Origin: Bacteroidales bacterium UBA5621
GTDB taxonomy: Bacteria > Bacteroidota > Bacteroidia > Bacteroidales > VadinHA17
NCBI GenBank assembly: GCA_002424525.1
Contig: DIKJ01000018.1
Span: 1 to 14,265, forward strand
Direction of reading: 5' to 3'
Length of the DNA stretch: 14,265 nucleotides
The notes below the pieces were generated by a model that worked only from the letters and a program-made list of their open reading frames with translations, ran no database searches and was not told the origin of the DNA. The stretch's first letter is position 1, and each line of letters begins with the position of its first letter. Shown here in pieces: positions 13,860 through 14,265 of this stretch. The translations under genes and the position numbers were made by a program.

Positions 13860-14265
13860 ATGATGAAAAACATTAAAAGCCCAAACAACACTATTTCCCG
13901 CAGAAAATTCATCGGAGGCACAGCTGCAGCTGCTGCCATAACGATGGTCCCATTCGCAGTATCATGCAATGGAGGGACGACTGCAGCGCCTGCAGTGTCT
14001 GACAAGCCGGATTCAAATTTTGGCGGTGTCCAGATAGGTGCAATAACATACAGCTGGCGAAGCATGCCAGGAGGTGTGGAAAACATAATTAAATACTGCA
14101 AAGAGGCCGGTCTCAGTTCAATTGAACTTATGAGCGGTGACCTGGAGACCTACCTGGGTGCTCCACAGAACCCCATGACCGCAATTTTGGCGGCCCAGAG
14201 ACAGCAGGCAGCTGCTGCTCCTCCCCCGCCGCCGCCGCCGCCGGCCGGTGGAACACAGCAGGCTT
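13860..14265 (+). CDS. Tat-exported sugar phosphate isomerase/epimerase-like protein, N-terminal part (cut by window edge)
   Basis: The ATG at 13860 (another ATG follows directly) opens a frame running off the right edge, about 135 residues. SRRKFIGG near residues 13-20 plus an alanine-rich hydrophobic stretch is a twin-arginine signal, ending in VSC (Cys about 38), possibly a lipobox. After a TTAAPAVSDKPDSN linker, GGVQIGAITYSW, ENIIKYCKEAGLSSIELM is the first beta-alpha unit of the xylose-isomerase-like TIM barrel (AP endonuclease 2 superfamily). Exported Bacteroidota members are often annotated as sugar phosphate isomerases and some are tied to 3-keto-sugar chemistry; the metal ligands lie beyond the window. 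From about residue 107 the sequence turns low-complexity: Gln/Ala-rich, then eight Pro in a row (121-128), then AGGTQQA. Confidence 0.85.
   Translation, partial: MMKNIKSPNNTISRRKFIGGTAAAAAITMVPFAVSCNGGTTAAPAVSDKPDSNFGGVQIGAITYSWRSMPGGVENIIKYCKEAGLSSIELMSGDLETYLGAPQNPMTAILAAQRQQAAAAPPPPPPPPAGGTQQA

Noticed and set aside
14219..14245. CCG tract as a non-coding microsatellite
   Set aside because: It is in frame within the isomerase-like gene and reads as a proline run, so it is treated as coding low-complexity sequence.

Overview
The window looks like a chromosomal stretch of a Bacteroidota bacterium, probably of the Bacteroidales/Marinilabiliales type. The support is indirect but consistent. 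Start codons follow A-rich leaders with almost no Shine-Dalgarno sequences. Several upstream regions fit the Bacteroidota promoter form TTTG-N19-20-TAnnTTTG. The families present (a DUF6340-like lipoprotein, a DUF1080 lipoprotein, a long PagL-like barrel, multidomain GH2 and GH29 hydrolases, Tat-exported isomerase and Dabb proteins) are typical of that phylum. No rRNA, tRNA, CRISPR array, insertion sequence or phage gene was seen.

Layout. Positions 1-1020 (minus strand) hold a DUF1080 lipoprotein followed by the start of a DUF6340-like lipoprotein that runs off the left edge. Positions 1021-1373 are non-coding, with a possible broken GxxExxY remnant and a leader hairpin. Positions 1374-3693 (plus) hold a histidine ammonia-lyase family enzyme and a PPK2-type polyphosphate kinase, probably one transcript. 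Positions 3724-4845 (minus) hold a PagL-like outer-membrane barrel that shares an 88-bp divergent promoter region with the next gene. Positions 4934-6664 (plus) hold a GH29 alpha-L-fucosidase and, 6 bp on, a Tat-signal Dabb-domain lipoprotein. These converge on a second GH29 fucosidase (6676-8031, minus). Positions 8032-8319 are non-coding with three inverted repeats. Positions 8320-11185 (minus) hold, in transcription order, an LsrG-like ABM-domain protein, a nucleoside/sugar MFS transporter and an iron-type alcohol dehydrogenase. Positions 11264-13690 (plus) hold a multidomain GH2 glycosidase, divergent from the ABM gene across 78 bp of overlapping promoters and a 9-bp inverted repeat. From 13860 to the right edge runs a Tat-exported sugar phosphate isomerase/epimerase-like protein with a polyproline insert.

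How the genes fit together (inference). Positions 4.9-14.2 kb read as a carbohydrate-use region without SusC/SusD, sensor or sigma/anti-sigma genes. Exported GH29 and GH2 enzymes would release fucose and a beta-linked sugar. An inner-membrane permease would import a product. The alcohol dehydrogenase and ABM protein could handle a small carbonyl intermediate, for example lactaldehyde from fucose. The DUF1080 protein and the isomerase-like protein belong to families tied to 3-keto-sugar chemistry, but the Gfo/Idh/MocA oxidoreductase such a route needs is not in view. The lyase, PPK2 and PagL-like genes look like unrelated housekeeping or envelope functions.

I did not find a clearly new system. 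The most useful leads are the structured non-coding segment 8082-8201, the divergent promoter at 11204-11245, the Tat/Dabb lipoprotein next to a fucosidase, active-site deviations in the PagL-like barrel and the alcohol dehydrogenase, and the possible GxxExxY relic.
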